A DNA stretch of 64,000 bases from Amoebophrya sp. A120 (lineage: Eukaryota; Sar; Dinophyceae; Syndiniales; Amoebophryaceae), in the NCBI GenBank assembly GCA_905178155.1, contig CAJINV010000002.1, positions 3,231,515-3,295,514 on the forward strand, in the 5' to 3' direction. This document shows, piece by piece, positions 11,236-22,311 of the stretch. How positions within the stretch are numbered: position 1 is the stretch's first letter; every line of letters begins with the position of its first letter. Both the position numbers and the translations under genes were made by a program. Below the pieces are notes generated by a model that was given only the letters and a program-made list of their open reading frames with translations, had not been told where the DNA came from and ran no database searches.

Positions 11236-12358
11236 CAGGACTACTCAGCGAATTTGTTATTCCTAAGAGTAGAAAACTACAACCTAGAGCATCCCGACTG
11301 CGACAGGTAGTTCCGATTTTTGCCGGCTGCACTAAGCATTTAGCATTATGCGCATGGTCCGCATGTAGCTGCCGCTTGATGTTTTTGAATAAAAAGCAAC
11401 TGAATTTGCTGTGATTGAAAGTTTCACTACAAATTTAAACGATATCCCCATAACATTTTTTTCGGAGAAGATGCAAAAAATCTACCTAGTCTTGTTTTTC
11501 AAGAGTTTAAAATTATCGTGGTAAAAACACACGAATTTCAATATTAATCAGAAATGTATGCAGAAGCTTTTCTCTGTGTTTTGTTCACCTGACATTTTCC
11601 TTCATTTGACCAAGAGAACAAGTCGCGCGCTTTTTTTGTCTTACAGAGTAGTAGCGGATATTGCTACAGCTGAAGAGGACAGTCCACCTTTACAGTATAA
11701 AAATGATGAGTACTTCTTGTGACAAAAGTATCAAAGAATGCTAGTACAACATGAATGGAGATGCTGCAGCTGCTGCATGCTGAAAATCTGCTTCTGCAAA
11801 AATGCAGTCGAAGAGCAGGGCTGCATGCATGCCTCCACGGCTGGTACAGCAAGATGTTTTTGATTGATGTTATAGCCCTTTGCTAGTTCGTGCTTCCTTA
11901 TCGACGCGTTTTGATGATAGTCGCTTCACCATCAAGGCTCCTGCTCGTGGTGCGCTCCAAATTTGATTTCGAATTCGATTCGACTTGAAGCTTCGACGCA
12001 TGATCTCGACGGTGTCGAAAGTTCGCGAAGATGTATCATCCCGAGCAGTAGGAGCGTTTTCTCGAGAGGGAAGTTGGGAGGGTATATAATAACTCAAATC
12101 ACAGTCCTCGGTCGTTCTTGTCTACGAGCGAACTCGAGAGGTCGTTCTGTTCTTTCGTGCTCGAAAGAGGTTTTGATTCAACATCGTCATGGTTCTTCTT
12201 GACATGGTCCTCACATAATTTGGTACTAGTTGTGCTATCACCACAGCTGCGGAACAGAACTACTAGAGCTGGTGGCGCTACTGATAGTACTTGAGCAGCA
12301 GCCTCCATGATTCTGTCCTGACCACGTTTTCAAAGAATAAACCACGGGAAGAAAAAAA
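11236..12358. other. Intergenic region
   Basis: AT-rich spacer between two plus-strand genes. No convincing ORF, RNA gene or introner termini. It must hold the 3' UTR of the hydrolase gene and the promoter of the next gene; I recognise no motif. Confidence 0.6.
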
Positions 12359-15300
12359 ATGTTTCCTTCGACCAATGCTCCGAACCTGGCGGGAGGTTGT
12401 ACTACTTCCAGCTCGTCTTCTTTCTCCAACCTCCCCCATCAACCACCGATATTAAACACATCGCCCGACGACATTATCAGCAGTCATTTTGAAAAACAGA
12501 AGGAATATGATGAATCCCGGCGGGCAGTTGCTGGTCGACGACCTTCTGTAGGGCAAGAGGATGAAGCTCTTGGTGTCCAAGCAGAACTGGAAAAATCTTC
12601 AGGAGCGACGAGTAGAACTTCTTCTGGTCCGACCGGAGGGGGAGGTACTAGAACTAGCAACAGACATAAAACCAAGTCCGACACCACTCCCTACTACCAA
12701 GACCTTCTTCTCACTTTCGCCTTCTACAAGGCGTTCCAACCGGAGCACGCGTGGAAGGCGTTTTCGAGACAGTGTTCGAAGGTGGCCGCGACGGATATGG
12801 GATTCTCAAACGTTAAGTACACTCTTAACTGTTACATGGATTTGTCATGCAAAACTACCTTAAGCTGCCAGATGGTCAAGCGGCTACGCATGACAAATCT
12901 CCGAAGGGCTAAACAGGACGCAAATCTGTGCCAAATCTGTAATACGAAAGCAGCAAGCTTGTTTCTTCGGTTGTTGCTGTTCTTACATTACAAATTCATG
13001 TAACGGCTGAGAGCGACGTAACGTTTGAGAACGTCATAACGGACTTGGTCGATGTGCTTCGAAAGTACAAGAACAGCAACACAGAGGACTCCCCTTCTAC
13101 AACCACTACTACATTCACCTCCGAGGATTTCTTCGCCGATCTTTCTGATATCGTGGACAAGAACCAGATTCCGTTGTTCAACGAGGTCACCGTAAATAGC
13201 GAAGAGTTGATAACTGGGCTACATGAAGAATTCTACCACACTCAGGAAAGGGAAGATTTTTCGTTTTCCGAGGAAGAAAATGAAGATGACAAGAACATCC
13301 CGACCAAGGTAAAGAACGGCGCAGGTGGACGAGCAAATAGCAATATTACACGACCCACCAGTACAACTACTACAGTGAAGATCCCCTGGATTGAAGCCCT
13401 GTACGAGTCGGTCGAGAAGATCCAACTGCTTCGGACGCACCTGATTACCGTTGAGTCTGACACAAATTGGAATCTGGCAGTGGAGGAAGAAAATTTGAAA
13501 ATGTTCTACCAGATCGAATACCAACTGCAAATATTCCTGGATGTCTGGAAGGATGCAAACTTGTGATGCGCATTTCACATCGCAGGAAAACCTCTCATGC
13601 ATGGACAGCGATAAAGAATGCGCATGCCCATTTCTTGTGACCGAAAGCGAAACAGGTGATCTGTCATGCGGATTAGGCATTAGGAAGCCAAGCCTTCTCA
13701 ACAAGATTTGTGATGCTAGACCCGTACTCCATACCTTCTGGGGCATCCAAAACCTGCATGACAAAGCTGGCAATCTTCCAGACATCCAGGGATATTTATT
13801 GCAGTTGATATCGAAAAGTTAAAAGACGTGGACGAAAGCGACAAATCCCGGTCGACGACGTACGAAGCTCCGAGGTCCATCCTGCACACCGTCGCGGATA
13901 TTGTGCTTAAGGTGGACAAGAATTTAGAAGGTGTTGAGAAGGCGGACGAGAAAAATCACACGATTTTGGATTTCTACCACCTGGTGTCGCTCATGAAGGA
14001 AACGGATCTGCAGACCAACTGGCTCCCCATGGTGTTGGGGTACGGAACGGAATTATCGACGGCGGTGGAGAAGAAAGACCCGCGAATTTCACTCAACGGG
14101 TTTTGCAACAGTTTGGTCGGGTATTGGAGCTTGAACATGCCGTTCCTGACCAGAAGAGACCTCCTGGCGAAGATGGAGGTGTACCACAGTGAGCAAATGA
14201 ATAACTCTGGCGCACCTTGTAGTTCTCCTGGTGGTGCATCTGGTACTGGTAGTACAACGATCCCGGGGTCGACATTTCAGCAGATTGTGTTGGCGGAATC
14301 CGTGTCCGTGAACGATTTAGCGGATCCCATCGAAGCCGTGGCGAAATTTCCGAATTTGCTGTCCGAATTCAACAACGTGGTGCTGGATATCAAATGCAAA
14401 TATGTCTGGGTCTGGAAGAGTCCGAGTTTGTCATGCTAAATCTGATCGACACAAAAATCTGTATTTCGGGACCAGCAAAAGTCCTCACGTTTGGTTACCA
14501 GAAGGCGGCATTTCTCATGCGCATTCAGCATTGAAGGGCCTTCTCAAAACTTGTGATGCTAGTGCTCACATTCCAGACCTTCTGGCTCATGCGAAAGCTG
14601 CATGACAAAGCTTGCATCTTCCAGACCCAGACACTTTTGCACTTGATACTCGAAGAGGTAGAGCAGGAAGTAGCCGGGTTGAGTGTGACGGACGTGGAGA
14701 AGATGGAGAGGAAAAAAAAATCGAAATCTCCAAAAAACGGATCGAAGAACAGCGTGACTGGTGGGTCAACCACTTCGAGGAAAAGTTCACGGAGTTCCAC
14801 TAGCAGCGCGCCCGGGAAAGCGGTATTGAAGGTGCCGATCGGGAAATATTTGTTGCCGACAGCGAGAGCGTCGTCACCATCGTCACAGCAAAGACCGCCG
14901 TTGGGCGGGCAAGTAGAAGTACAGGCAGGACGAGCTATATCTTCCGGAACTGTAGCGGATTTTCCTGGTTCATCACCCAGTAGATCGCCGAACAATAAAC
15001 CGAAGCTGAAACCCTCTCCCACCTTCGTGGAAGACACGGGATTTCATTCCATGGTGCACACCGGCCACGCCAACATGGCAGCGTTGATGGTGTTCGAGAG
15101 GCTGCGGGCCAAGCAGACCGCCCGGTATAAAAGAGGAACAAGCGAAGAGCTGACGTTGTCCGGAGAAGCATCGGGTTTGAAATCTGTGAAAGAGAGGGCC
15201 ATATCCTGAGTAAAAACGTCCCCACCTCATAGTTGTCATGCAGATTTGCAGTCACAGGAAGATTTGTAATGTGCATCCCCATGAGAGGCATTGTAAAAAA

Positions 15301-18300
15301 AATCGTGTTTTGGACTTTGTGATGCCGTAAACAGGATGAGTAGATGGCTTTGTGATGCGGCTGCACTTGCTAAACTGCAGTACAATACAGAGAGGAACTT
15401 GTCATGCGTGACTCCCAAAACTTCTCGGCTTGTGTTGCGAGATTCCCGTCTTGACTCTGGTCCTCTGAGGCCGTTTTTACTCAGGATATGCCAGTGTAGA
15501 GAACTACGAGAATCTACCAGCATCGTCGGTGGAGGAGTTCATCGGGGAACAACAAGCGAGTACCGGCAGGGCGCGAAGTAAGCAACTTCTACCCGTTGAA
15601 CAAAATTACACGACTTCTGGCTGGGCGGGTGGAGTAGTAACTGCAGCAAATCCACCCTCACCGGTAATTTCTTCACCATCATCGAGCAACAGCGGTCGGA
15701 GGCGCGACCCGGAGCGATTCCAGGAGGGAAGACATCGTGGGGAATTAGCTAGTAAAACGTCTTCTGATCATGTAGAAGATGATGTCGATGAGAACAAACT
15801 CCTAGTAGAAGACCAAGACGTTGTATGAGAGTGCACAACTCACCCTCTCGCTCCCCCTCATTTGTATTCCATGAACCAACAGCAATAGAAACACCAGCAC
15901 ACGTGGAGCCTGTGCATGACAAACTCATGCGCCTAGTTTAGGACTGATTGGGCTTCCGGAATCTGTCATGCAAACGGTGCCACAGGGAAGCAGTTGGATT
16001 TGGGGTTTTGCATGACAAATGAGGGGAAGGGGGAGTTGTGCACTGTCATACGTTGAGGTGCTCGATGACGATGAAACCAGCTTTGCGGACTCCCGGTGCG
16101 GGTTCCCCCGATTGCGGATTGTGGGTGGGTATCCAGGAAAAAACACCCATCCTCCCCATCCATTTTTCGCACGACAAATAGTGGATTTTATGCATATTTT
16201 GCATGAGAAATTGGATGGGGATGGGTGTTTTTTCCTGGATAGTGGGCACGGATTCCAATCCTCTTGTGAAGGACTATCAAATGCAGAAATGTCTGGGTCT
16301 GGAAGAATGCAAGTTTGTCATGCTCGTCTGGCATCACTCGAGAATCTGTGTTGCATAGGGACAACAAAGCCCTCTTACCTTTCATGCAAAAACGCAGTTT
16401 GCCATGCGGAATACGTAAGACATGGCAGCCAAAAAATTTGTCATGCATAGCTGCGTATTGCAGTGCGTCTATCATTCACTTTTAGCATTACAAGTTTCCA
16501 GACACAGACATATTTGCAATCCATAAGGACCGAAGTTTGACGACCGCTCCTTGTACGAGCGGTGGCTATGACAGTGCACAACTCCCCCTCGTTCTCATTT
16601 CTCATGCAGAATACCGAATCCACGCCTTCCCCCCTGTCACTATCATGCATGACAAGTTCTGGTAGCCCAAATAGCACTATGCTCCACTGCAAATTTGCCA
16701 TGCAAAACCGGCATTCTTGCTGATGCTTGTATTGCCGTTCATGCTATACAAATGAGGGCGAGGGGGAGTTGTGCACTGTTATACTGGCTGCAGCAAGAGC
16801 AGAAGGAGGTCACCACAGATCCGATTGCAGGAGTAGAGATGGTGAACAATTTAGACGCGATCACAGGAGACGACCGCGACGGAGAAAGTGAAAGCGACAG
16901 CAACGAAGCTCCTCTTGAAGAAGACCCGGTCATTCATTTGGAGCACGGACTCGTGTTATCTGAGTCGGAACTTCTTCTATCGGATAATTTCGAACAACAG
17001 GAAAATTTTGAAGACCTGCAAGAATGGACGTCGTGGGCCTCTTTATCTGCACGACAGGACAAAAAATACGAAACCAAACCAGACGACGACATGTATTACG
17101 CGCACGAGAAAATAAACGATATTTTTGACGCACGCGATGCTGGTTTATTCATTCCAAACGAATCCCACGCTGAACCAGTACAGCATTATTTCAGCGAAGG
17201 CCACCATGGCGCCTCCCGGGACGCGAGCAGTAAGACCTCAAAAACCGGCTCCTCGCCGGACTCCGCACCCGGAGGGCAACAAAGAGCAAGGTCCCGCCCA
17301 CCCCTGGCCGGGCCGGAGGCGGCGCGACTGGACGCGTTTTTGAACGCCGATGAACAGGACCACATTTCGAATCTGTTGGAACAATATGCATTGCAAAAGT
17401 AAAAATATCGTATGAGTAGCTGTAGTAATCGCATCACAAAATCGCGTCGTGCGGTTGTTTTAGCATCACAAAATCGCGTCACAAATTTTTTCAGCATGTG
17501 GCAGACCGCATTTGCAATGCTGATTTGCCTCAGAAAAGAGAACTGTCATGCATGATTGCAATTACTACAACGAGTACTATGATAAAGTAATTTTGCAGGG
17601 GATAAACAAACGCGGCGGAGGTTGGTGCGGCCGGAAGGAGATGTTACGGCCAGTGATGTATCACGAGAAGAAAGTGTTACAGTTACACATTGTGTTGCAA
17701 GACCGGCAACACAGACAACCTTGCTCATGCAGGAAATGCTTGGGAGCCCCGTTTCCTTCCTGTTTTCCCTTATGATCTTTGCATTCCAAGTTCTCTTTCT
17801 CATGCGGAGAAAATTTGTGTTGCTAAAATGACAGCAAGTGTGCAACTGTAACACTTTTTTCTCGTGATATGATGCCGTCGGGAGTTATTTCTCCCCGACA
17901 AGTAGACGGAGCAACAGCAATGTACTAGATCGGAATAGTAGACGAATTACTCCCGGCGCCGCACAGCTCCAAGTACCGGAGGGCGAGCGAGGAGTCAGTC
18001 AGGTTCTTTCCTCGGGCCGCCTTGGCGGCTCGTCTTCAGAGAACGTCGTCGTGTCGCGAGATGAATCGTCGAGGAACGGTGAGAAGACTACTTCGGGGGA
18101 CAAATCCACAGGAAATTTTTATCACCAGTCGAAAATAAATCCGACGCCCCCACAGCAACACCTGGTGCTGAAATACGACGAAGAAGAATTCAACCACGTG
18201 AGGTGTGAAATCGTGAAACAACACAGCAAACCGACCGGGGCTTTGATTACCCCCAACTTCGATAACGACCCGAACCTTATCAAATGTAAAAATGTCTGGG

Positions 18301-21300
18301 TCTGGAAGGTTGGAACTTGTGATGCTAACTTTGGACTCTAAAAAAATGTGTATTGCATGACCAGCAATAGGAGCCCAGTTTGTGCTACGCGGGGACGGCA
18401 TTTGCCATGCGGGATAGGCATCAGGAGGGCCTCTAAAAATATGTGATGCCAGATCATGCATTACAGACATCCTGAGTCATGTAAAATATGCATGACAAAC
18501 CTCACCTGGCAACCTTCCAGACCCAGACACTTTTGCATTTGATAAACCTGATTCGACTGCAACTGTCTTTATCCATCGACCCGAAGCTGTATGACAGTGC
18601 ACAACTCCCCCTCATTCTCATTTCTCATGCGAAACCGCAAATCCATTTGCTGCCCTGTGGCACTGTTTGCATGACAAATTTCGGAAGGCCAAAGAACAGT
18701 ACTACTTTCGGCCGGTGAACTTATTATGCACAGGCCCCTGGACTGCTGGTGTTTCTATTGCAGTTCGTGCCATGCAAATGAGGGGGAGGGGGAGTTGTGC
18801 ACTCTCATAAGCTCTACACGATCCCGGATTTCCTGCTTGATTTCGGACTGATATGGGAGTGTCAGGATTGAAATCGTCAAAGTTGAAATAACTTGTAATG
18901 CACGAAAACGATACCAGTTGGAAGCCCAATTTTCAAGCGGTGCATGACAAATTTCGGCACAGTGTAAATCCAGTTTGTCATGCTGTTTAGGGACAGAAGG
19001 CGTCTTCTGCCATGCTACTTTAGCAGCTCTATTTCAAACCCCAAACAGGCTCACAATCGGCCTCGCTTGCCATCCCTGCAAGACAGGCACTTCATGCCTT
19101 ACATTCTATGCATGACAAATCATTTCAACTTTGTCGATTTCAACCCTGACACTCCCATAACTGAAGCAGGGCCCAACGGTGATGGTGGAGAAGTTGCTTT
19201 CCGAGCAGACGTATCAAGTGCAAATATGAGTCTGGAAGATTGCGAGATTTGTCATGCTAGTCTGGCATGACTCGGTACTCTGTATTGCGCGGCCACCAAG
19301 AGGTCGTCTTGCCTGTCATGCAAAAGCGCAGTTTCTCATGCGAAATACGCATCACAGAAGTACGAAAAAACTATGTCATGCTTGGCGGCGCATTAGAGAG
19401 CACTTATTGTTCACGGATTTGCATCACAAGTTTGTTTCCAGACACAGACATATTTGCAATGGATAAAACAGCAAACGAGTTGCTGCAATCGGTGACGTTT
19501 AAAGACCGGTATTTAGACGCCGATATCCCACAGAAAAAAGCAGGCAGGTCAGATTTGTAATGCAAAAATAAATACACAGGAAAATCTGTCATGGGCGAGG
19601 CCATAGCATGCTGTTTTGGGCATGCAATACAGATTTTTTTGTCTATTTATTTTTGCATTACAAATACAAATATGACCTGCCGGTCTTTTTCTGGGGGATA
19701 CCCGAAGATGCGTACTACGAGCGGTTACGGAAGGATTGTTTGAAATACAAGGGTATCCTGTGCAAAAGTATCGTATTCGTATTGCAATCATGCATTACAA
19801 ATCTTTTTGTTAAGTCCAATCCGCATTACAAATTTCATTTCTCATGCTGAGGAAATTTGTAATGCATTTATACGAGTGCGATACTTTTGCAGTGCATAAA
19901 GGGGATGCTGGGCGGGGTCGGGGAAATGAAAAATACAACATCGTCGAAAATGAAAACGAATGCTAGAGCGTTTAAAAAACTGAGTCTAACCCCGCACCAC
20001 CGGAAGGTGATTTGCGGCAAAACCGCGAAAATTGGGATGCGCGTCAGGAGGGGAGTGGATTGGTTCTGTGGCCGGAATGTAACCACGGTGCTTGGTAGTA
20101 TCAGTTCGGAACAATCGGGAGGACGAGAAGACCCGGTGGGAGCAGATGTAGGGCTGGCTGCAACCCCCGCTGGAGGAGCTACAACATCATCCAAACGGAA
20201 CAAGGCCTCGAGGAGCAGCGGCGCCATGGCGGCAAAAATAAACAGACCGCTTCTCCCGCCCTTCCACTTTGATCCCAGCCCGGCTTTCCCCTCCGCTGGT
20301 CCGTTCGCCGCTTTTGTGCACGAGTTTGAAACGAGTGATAGGAATCCGAACAAATCCTTTCCCGTGTATTCTTGCGGGAACCACTTAAAAAACCACTTCG
20401 ACCACACATTGCCGGAACAGAAAGACCAGTTATCCTGTGCAAAAGTATCGCGCTAGTATAAATCGCATGGCAATTGTTCTTCTCAGCATGCAAACGAAAT
20501 TTGTAATGCGGATCCACCTCCAGAAGGAGATTTGTATTGCGTCATTACCATTTCTACGAGCACGATACTTTGTTTGCAGGGGATAGCAGTACTTGTTCGA
20601 CGATACCAAAACGATCGGCGAGCAGTTTCCGAAAGTCGATGGCTCTGATCTTCCAGACGCGGTATCCAAAAAAATTGTGTGTATGTATGTCTGCAATGCA
20701 AAGCATGCAACACAGATACACCTGTCATGCTGGCCAGCCATGAAGTCCTGTTTTTATTATGTGATTTGCATTTGCAGTACTAGATGCGCATGAAAGGAGG
20801 TTTTCTCTGTCATGCAGAGCAAATTTGTCATGCTGTCACTCCAAGACACCTACACTTACACAGTTTTTTTCTTCCAGACGCGGCGTTCGGGGAGTACTAC
20901 ACCGGCGTCATTGTATGAGAATTCACAAGAACTCTAGTCCCTCCCCCTCGTTTGTAATGCAGAATACCAAGTCCACATCCTGCCTTCTAAGCACTGTCCG
21001 CATGACAAATTTTCGACCGACGCCTTAAACAATACGACGTACAATCTATCCTGTGTGCAGGAGCAGATTTGTGATGTGGGCACCACATTTGATCATGTGC
21101 AGCTCTCTGTGTTGCTGGCTGCTCATGTGATTCCGAGGAACAAGGGCGGGAGGGTGTGAAAGTAGTTGTTGTGCACTCCGATAGACTGTCGGCATTGACG
21201 AGAAGAATCTGACTTGTAGGGTGGAATACGGCTACGACGGGTTCTTCGGCGCGGTTTACGCGGAAGTGTTTGACGGCTACCGGATCGGGAAGGATGGGAA

Positions 21301-21666
21301 ATTATCCTGAGGAAAAACGTCCTCACCCCATAGTCACTACAGGAAATCTGCTACACAAATCCCTAAGGTGTGGCTGCCGCCCATGACAAATTTGGGCTCG
21401 TAATGTAGTTGTGTTTAGTTCGTGCAGCAGCATCACAGACCCTGTTTGTGATGCTGACTCGAGTATGAAAAATCTCAGATCACCACTCGAAAACGCCTCG
21501 CATGGATCTCCGCATGAGAAACATTTTAAGCATGCAGGTCTGCATTACGGGCGGGGACGTAGGACGTTTTTACACAGGATAGAAATACGATTTAGGAATT
21601 TGGTTCCCGGGAGAGGAAAAGACGGACGAAGACGACCGCAGAGCGGCGGCGGCCGGGGAGAAGTAA
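12359..21666 (+). CDS. Unrecognised 1,528-residue protein split by 20 introners
   Basis: Starts at ATG 12359 (MFPSTNAPNLAGG) and ends at TAA 21664-21666. Exons: 12359-12795, 13044-13518, 13816-14387, 14654-15201, 15494-15823, 16056-16129, 16247-16274, 16531-16566, 16789-17384, 17610-17658, 17875-18277, 18550-18589, 18815-18851, 19165-19211, 19471-19523, 19706-19753, 19904-20430, 20591-20662, 20884-20913, 21198-21302, 21587-21666; total 4,587 nt, exactly 1,529 codons. The product is hydrophilic with Ser/Thr-rich linkers and acidic patches. It has more ordered stretches around DLLLTFAFYKAFQPEHAWKA, FYHLVSLMKETDLQTNWLPM, LYTIPDFLLDFGLKQGPTVM and the C-terminal YGYDGFFGAVYAEVFDGYRI. No signal peptide or membrane span is evident. 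I recognise no family. Every intron is an introner; exons shrink to 28-50 nt in 16247-20913. Confidence 0.8.
12796..13038. mobile_element. Introner, family C, TSD ACGGA
   Basis: ACGGA at 12791-12795 and 13039-13043. Removal joins VAATD to LVDVLRK in frame; 243 bp. Confidence 0.92.
13519..13810. mobile_element. Introner, family A variant, TSD TCGAA
   Basis: TCGAA at 13514-13518 and 13811-13815. Begins TACCAACTGC and carries GGATGTCTGGAAG instead of the usual GTCTGGGTCTGGAAG. Removal joins FYQIE to KLKDVDE in frame; 292 bp. Confidence 0.9.
14388..14648. mobile_element. Introner, family A, TSD CTGGA/CTCGA
   Basis: CTGGA at 14383-14387 and CTCGA at 14649-14653. Removal joins NVVLE to EVEQEVA in frame; 261 bp. 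Confidence 0.88.
15202..15488. mobile_element. Introner, family D, TSD GGCCA/TGCCA
   Basis: GGCCA at 15197-15201 and TGCCA at 15489-15493. Near-perfect D ends (CCTGAGTAAAAACG and CGTTTTTACTCAGG). Removal joins VKERA to SVENYEN in frame; 287 bp. Confidence 0.9.
15824..16050. mobile_element. Introner, family E, TSD CGTTG
   Basis: CGTTG at 15819-15823 and 16051-16055. Removal joins EDQDV to EVLDDDE in frame; 227 bp. Confidence 0.92.
16130..16241. mobile_element. Introner, family G, TSD GTGGG (shortest seen)
   Basis: GTGGG at 16125-16129 and 16242-16246. Only 112 bp, mostly paired arms (TATCCAGGAAAAAACACCCA and its complement). Removal joins RIVGG to HGFQSS in frame. Confidence 0.92.
16275..16525. 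mobile_element. Introner, family A, TSD AGGAC
   Basis: AGGAC at 16270-16274 and 16526-16530. Removal joins CEGP to KFDDRSL in frame; 251 bp. Confidence 0.92.
16567..16783. mobile_element. Introner, family E, TSD GTGGC/CTGGC
   Basis: GTGGC at 16562-16566 and CTGGC at 16784-16788. Removal joins YERWL to QQEQKEV in frame; 217 bp. Confidence 0.88.
17385..17604. mobile_element. Introner, family B-like, TSD AACAA
   Basis: AACAA at 17380-17384 and 17605-17609. B-like ends (TATGCATTGCAAAAG and CAGGGGATA) with a partly duplicated core. Removal joins NLLEQ to TRRRLVR in frame; 220 bp. Confidence 0.9.
17659..17869. mobile_element. Introner, family M, TSD TGATG
   Basis: TGATG at 17654-17658 and 17870-17874. 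Long clean inverted ends (TATCACGAGAAGAAAGTGTT). Only copy of this family in the window. Removal joins VTASD to AVGSYFS in frame; 211 bp. Confidence 0.92.
18278..18544. mobile_element. Introner, family A, TSD AACCT
   Basis: AACCT at 18273-18277 and 18545-18549. Removal joins NDPNL to IRLQLSL in frame; 267 bp. Confidence 0.92.
18590..18809. mobile_element. Introner, family E, TSD AGCTG/AGCTC
   Basis: AGCTG at 18585-18589 and AGCTC at 18810-18814. Removal joins DPKL to YTIPDFL in frame; 220 bp. Confidence 0.88.
18852..19159. mobile_element. Introner, family F, TSD ACTGA
   Basis: ACTGA at 18847-18851 and 19160-19164. Removal joins LDFGL to KQGPTVM in frame; 308 bp. Confidence 0.92.
19212..19465. 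mobile_element. Introner, family A, diverged TSD AGACG/AAACA
   Basis: Flanking 5-mers at 19207-19211 and 19466-19470 differ at two positions. Removal joins LSEQT to ANELLQS in frame; 254 bp. Confidence 0.85.
19524..19700. mobile_element. Introner, family J, TSD GCCGA/CCCGA
   Basis: GCCGA at 19519-19523 and CCCGA at 19701-19705. Removal joins YLDAE to DAYYERL in frame; 177 bp. Confidence 0.88.
19754..19898. mobile_element. Introner, family B, TSD AAGGG
   Basis: AAGGG at 19749-19753 and 19899-19903. A typical intact B copy. Removal joins LKYKG to MLGGVGE in frame; 145 bp. Confidence 0.93.
20431..20585. mobile_element. Introner, family B, TSD CCAGT/GCAGT
   Basis: CCAGT at 20426-20430 and GCAGT at 20586-20590. 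Removal joins QKDQ to YLFDDTK in frame; 155 bp. Confidence 0.88.
20663..20878. mobile_element. Introner, family K, TSD CGCGG, altered 3' terminus
   Basis: CGCGG at 20658-20662 and 20879-20883. The 3' end reads CTTCCAGA where other K copies read CTTGGATA, which extends the flanking direct repeat to 13 bp. Removal joins DLPDA to AFGEYYT in frame; 216 bp. Confidence 0.85.
20914..21192. mobile_element. Introner, family E, TSD CATTG with 9 extra bases
   Basis: CATTG at 20909-20913 and 21193-21197. The E-type 3' end (TGTGCACTCCGATA) stops at 21183, leaving GACTGTCGG before the second TSD copy. Removal to the TSD joins YTGVI to DEKNLTC in frame; 279 bp. Confidence 0.82.
21303..21581. mobile_element. 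Introner, family D, TSD GAAAT
   Basis: GAAAT at 21298-21302 and 21582-21586. Removal joins KDGK to YDLGIWF in frame; 279 bp. Confidence 0.92.
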
Positions 21667-22311
21667 GGAAATAGGACGTGGTGGTGTCTGTGGAATTGTT
21701 GTTCCACACGTATCTAGTACTAGATACGTGGTGATCGCAGATGAAATTTTGATTTTCTGATGCGATGAGCTCAAAATCTAAACTCGAATTTGACTCCTTT
21801 CAGCCACCGCCAAAGGCAGCTAGCACCAGATAAAGGCTGCGTACTTTAAGATTTGATTTTGAAGAAGGTCCAGTTTCCAAGAAAGATAAAAAACTATGAG
21901 AATGAGCACCAGCATTTTTACTAGCTGCAGCTGCCATCTATCGAGCAAAAGCTTAATCGGCGTCGAGGTATTGCTTTCTCGGTGTGTCGAAGTGGGGTCG
22001 GGAAGTGGGAAGATGCTGAGTGCTACCCCGGCATTTTTTCGATTCAAAGCGATCACCTCTTTCTCGTTGCAAAGTCAGTCTTGGTCGGTTCTTTCGTTGT
22101 GTTTCTGCGGAGCAGGAGACACGCTTTTGTGCAGAGTGTCAAATCTAAAGTGCTGTTGCGTAATGTGTCAAAGTTCGCTTGCATTGCGATTGGCCAAAGA
22201 TCCTATAATTTTTTTACCTTTTCCACCCGTTGCAGCCAAAATCTCTCGCGGCGGCAAATTTTCTCTCAAAAACTTCAAATCAAGACTGTTGGAGAAATAA
22301 ACGCTTCAAAA
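21667..22311. other. Intergenic region
   Basis: Spacer between two plus-strand genes. Apart from the palindrome at 21707-21730 I see no ORF, RNA gene or introner terminus. The final 100 bp before the ATG at 22312 are A-rich. Confidence 0.6.
21707..21730. repeat. Perfect 24-nt palindrome downstream of a stop codon
   Basis: CACGTATCTAGT followed immediately by its reverse complement, 41 nt after the TAA of the 1,528-residue gene. It could form a 3'-end hairpin or be a dimeric DNA-binding site; role unknown. Confidence 0.6.
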
